Below the pieces are notes generated by a model, which was not told the DNA's origin, did not search any database, and was given only the letters and a program-made list of their open reading frames with translations. Positions 6,252-7,162 of a DNA stretch of 7,162 nucleotides are shown one piece after another. The first letter of the stretch is position 1; every line of letters starts with the position of its first letter. The DNA comes from Clostridia bacterium (lineage in GTDB: Bacteria; Bacillota; Clostridia; Christensenellales; Borkfalkiaceae): assembly GCA_900767195.1 (NCBI GenBank), contig CAAFYG010000041.1, positions 1 through 7,162 on the forward strand. The letters are read 5' to 3'. Both the position numbers and the translations under genes were made by a program.

Positions 6252-6584
6252 TCAGATCTTTCCGAACAACGCTTTCACCGAAACGCCCTCTGTTTTTCCG
6301 AGCTTTCCCGTCAGCGCGTTCGTAATTTCCACGGGCGCGTCGAGTGCCACCGAAAGCACCGAAACGTTCTTTTCTTTATAAGGTATCCCCATTCTTCCTA
6401 TCACGTATTCGCCGTACGCGGATAAAATCGCGTTCACCTTTTCCGCCCCCGCCCGATCGAATACGAGAATACTCACCACGGAAATGCGGCTCGCATGCTC
6501 TGCCGCCGTAGCATCCGCCGCGCCCGCAGGCGCGCACGCCGCCGAAAGCGGCTTATTTTCGCATGTTTTTTCCTTCGATTGCAT
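6252..6584 (-). CDS. TM1266-family iron-only hydrogenase system regulator
   Basis: Small ACT-like putative regulator of the TM1266 / iron-only hydrogenase system regulator family, 110 residues. Residues 33-110 match the whole family: RISVVSILVFDRAGAEKVNA, then YGEYVIGRMGIPYKEKN (57-73, the hallmark), then ALTGKLGKTEGVSVKALFGK (90-109). Relatives are usually about 80 residues. This one has an extra roughly 32-residue N-terminal region, Ala-rich, with Cys8 and Cys17. The start at 6584 has a strong AAGGAG 9 nt upstream and no later in-frame start fits, so the extension seems real. It is the first gene of the operon, 71 bp before the binding-protein gene. Family members are usually found with [FeFe]-hydrogenase maturation or structural genes, but none is in this window. 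Its ligand and mode of action are unknown. Confidence 0.9.
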   Translation of the reverse strand: MQSKEKTCENKPLSAACAPAGAADATAAEHASRISVVSILVFDRAGAEKVNAILSAYGEYVIGRMGIPYKEKNVSVLSVALDAPVEITNALTGKLGKTEGVSVKALFGKI

Positions 6585-6794
6585 AATAAAAAACTCCTTC
6601 TGCGCGATTTCCGCGCGCGAAAGAGTGGTCATACAAAAATATCGCACGATTATTCACCGTCGCGAAAGGATTTTTCCCGCCGCTTCGAAAATCGCCCCGT
6701 TTTTATAATTTCGCCCTTTCGCCGTCAGATCGCGTCTTTCGGTTCAAGATCCTGTTGTTTAGCCGAATGTAAATCAGCTTGTTTCCGTTCGGCT
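6585..6794 (-). ncRNA. Structured 5' leader of the regulator-ABC operon
   Basis: About 210 nt separate the inferred start from the first ATG. Pairings on the minus strand are a 5'-terminal stem (6788-6796 with 6759-6767), CAG(G)ATC with GATCTG (6748-6754 with 6726-6731), GCGAAAGG with CCTTTCGC (6715-6722 with 6662-6669), and a hairpin at 6621-6598 ending immediately before the GGAG ribosome binding site. I do not recognise TPP, ykkC, cobalamin, SAM or other common riboswitch cores. It may be an orphan cis-regulatory RNA. Since stems occur by chance in G+C-rich DNA, function is unproven. Confidence 0.4.
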
Positions 6795-6796
6795 AA
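6759..6796. repeat. Perfect 9-bp inverted repeat at the operon transcription start
   Basis: TTAGCCGAA (6759-6767) and TTCGGCTAA (6788-6796) are exact reverse complements separated by 20 bases. They lie directly downstream of the -10 box. This is either a regulator-binding site overlapping the start point or a hairpin at the very 5' end of the mRNA. Confidence 0.6.
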
Positions 6797-6799
6797 GTT

Positions 6800-6829
6800 A
6801 GTATATCACGTTTACGCCGTCGTTGTCAA
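6800..6829 (-). promoter_or_regulatory. Sigma-A-type promoter of the regulator-ABC operon
   Basis: On the minus strand a perfect TTGACA (6829-6824) and TATACT (6805-6800) are separated by 18 bp. The predicted start is near 6793-6795. It lies 42 bp past the trmB stop. No intrinsic terminator with a clear stem follows trmB, only a run of eight Ts on the minus strand near 6851-6858, so some read-through from trmB is possible. Confidence 0.75.
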
Positions 6830-6870
6830 TCATTTGGGATACGCAGAGGCAAAAAAAATCACCAAAACGC

Positions 6871-7162
6871 TTATTTTTTCACCGCCACGGCAAGATGAAT
6901 GGGTTTCCCCTGTTCCACCCACCGCCTTTCATATTCCGTCACGATGTTCCCTTCGGGGTTACCGTTTTTATGCAAATCATAGTCCGATGTTACGATTTCA
7001 TACCCGGCCGCCTCATATTCCCGCAACGAAAACTCAAAAAAGTCGCGATCATCCGTTTTCTGCACGATTTTTCCGCCGGTTTTGAGCAATTTTTTGTATT
7101 TTTCCAGGAAACCGCGATGCGTAAGCCGCTGCGAAGCATACCCGAGCTTCGGAAGCGGCGTA
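6871..7162 (-). CDS. trmB: tRNA (guanine-N7-)-methyltransferase, C-terminal part
   Basis: C-terminal 96 residues of the S-adenosylmethionine-dependent enzyme that makes m7G46 in tRNA; the 5' end lies beyond the right edge. Recognised by RLTHRGFLEKYKKLLKTGGK, then KTDDRDFFEFSLREYEAAGY, DLH, and NIVTEYERRWVEQGKPI near the C-terminus, all in family order. Upstream, the usual DPWPK-x-RHAKRRL segment reads TPLPK followed by LGYASQRL, so several usually conserved residues (Asp, Trp, His, Lys, Arg) are changed. This may be a clade variant. The gene has the same orientation as the ABC operon but is separated from it by 286 bp containing a good promoter. Confidence 0.88.
   Translation of the reverse strand, partial: TPLPKLGYASQRLTHRGFLEKYKKLLKTGGKIVQKTDDRDFFEFSLREYEAAGYEIVTSDYDLHKNGNPEGNIVTEYERRWVEQGKPIHLAVAVKK

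Noticed and set aside
6704..6709. Plus-strand TATAAT
   Set aside because: There is no -35 at a suitable distance and no plus-strand gene downstream. It is a chance match in an A+T-rich patch.
6585..6796. TPP riboswitch, expected for a THI5-like importer
   Set aside because: The conserved CUGAGA and the GACCUGAUC...GGGUAAUACC-type core are absent. A short GAUCUG is not enough.
6495..7085. 196-codon open frame on the plus strand
   Set aside because: It is antisense to the regulator gene and trmB and crosses the promoter region. The Arg-rich composition is typical of a shadow frame.
1..7162. tRNA, rRNA, CRISPR arrays, insertion sequences, attachment sites
   Set aside because: No cloverleaf with a CCA end, no spaced identical repeats, no transposase or integrase homology and no terminal repeats were seen on either strand.

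Overview
The window looks like a contig end from an uncultured anaerobic Clostridia-type Firmicute. The evidence is an NfnAB-type electron-bifurcating enzyme, a TM1266-type [FeFe]-hydrogenase regulator, a lipoprotein-anchored ABC importer, strong AGGAG-type ribosome binding sites and sigma-A-like promoters. Finer taxonomy cannot be read from the sequence. The first 12 bases match the end of the Illumina adapter and are probably not genomic.

Layout. (1) Bases 1-1910, minus strand: nfnA followed by nfnB, which runs off the left edge. A TTGACG-17-TATAAT promoter lies upstream of nfnA. (2) Bases 1911-2226: a divergent control region with promoters for nfnAB (minus) and for an antiporter (plus). 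(3) Bases 2227-3555, plus strand: a CPA2-family cation:proton antiporter, ending at a good intrinsic terminator (3585-3614) between convergent genes. (4) Bases 3627-6584, minus strand: a four-gene operon consisting of a TM1266-like regulator, a substrate-binding lipoprotein, a permease and an ATPase. It is read from a TTGACA-18-TATACT promoter (6800-6829) through a roughly 210-nt leader with several possible stem-loops. (5) Bases 6871-7162, minus strand: the 3' end of trmB, running off the right edge.

How the genes may work together. NfnAB couples the NADH, NADPH and ferredoxin pools, and TM1266 proteins are tied to [FeFe]-hydrogenase systems. The cell therefore probably disposes of reductant through ferredoxin and H2, with the antiporter handling Na+ or K+/H+ balance. 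The ABC system is of the nitrate/sulfonate/taurine/THI5-like type; its substrate is unknown.

The most striking observation is the substrate-binding lipoprotein (5134-6180). Its two conserved blocks are in swapped order relative to every family member I recall. The block normally at the C-terminus (from LQ-LYG-x-GYPQA to FYY) comes directly after the lipobox. The block normally at the N-terminus (from KVTVYSPDGAPALA to AAEPLAT) ends the protein. This looks like a natural circular permutation inside an otherwise ordinary ABC operon.
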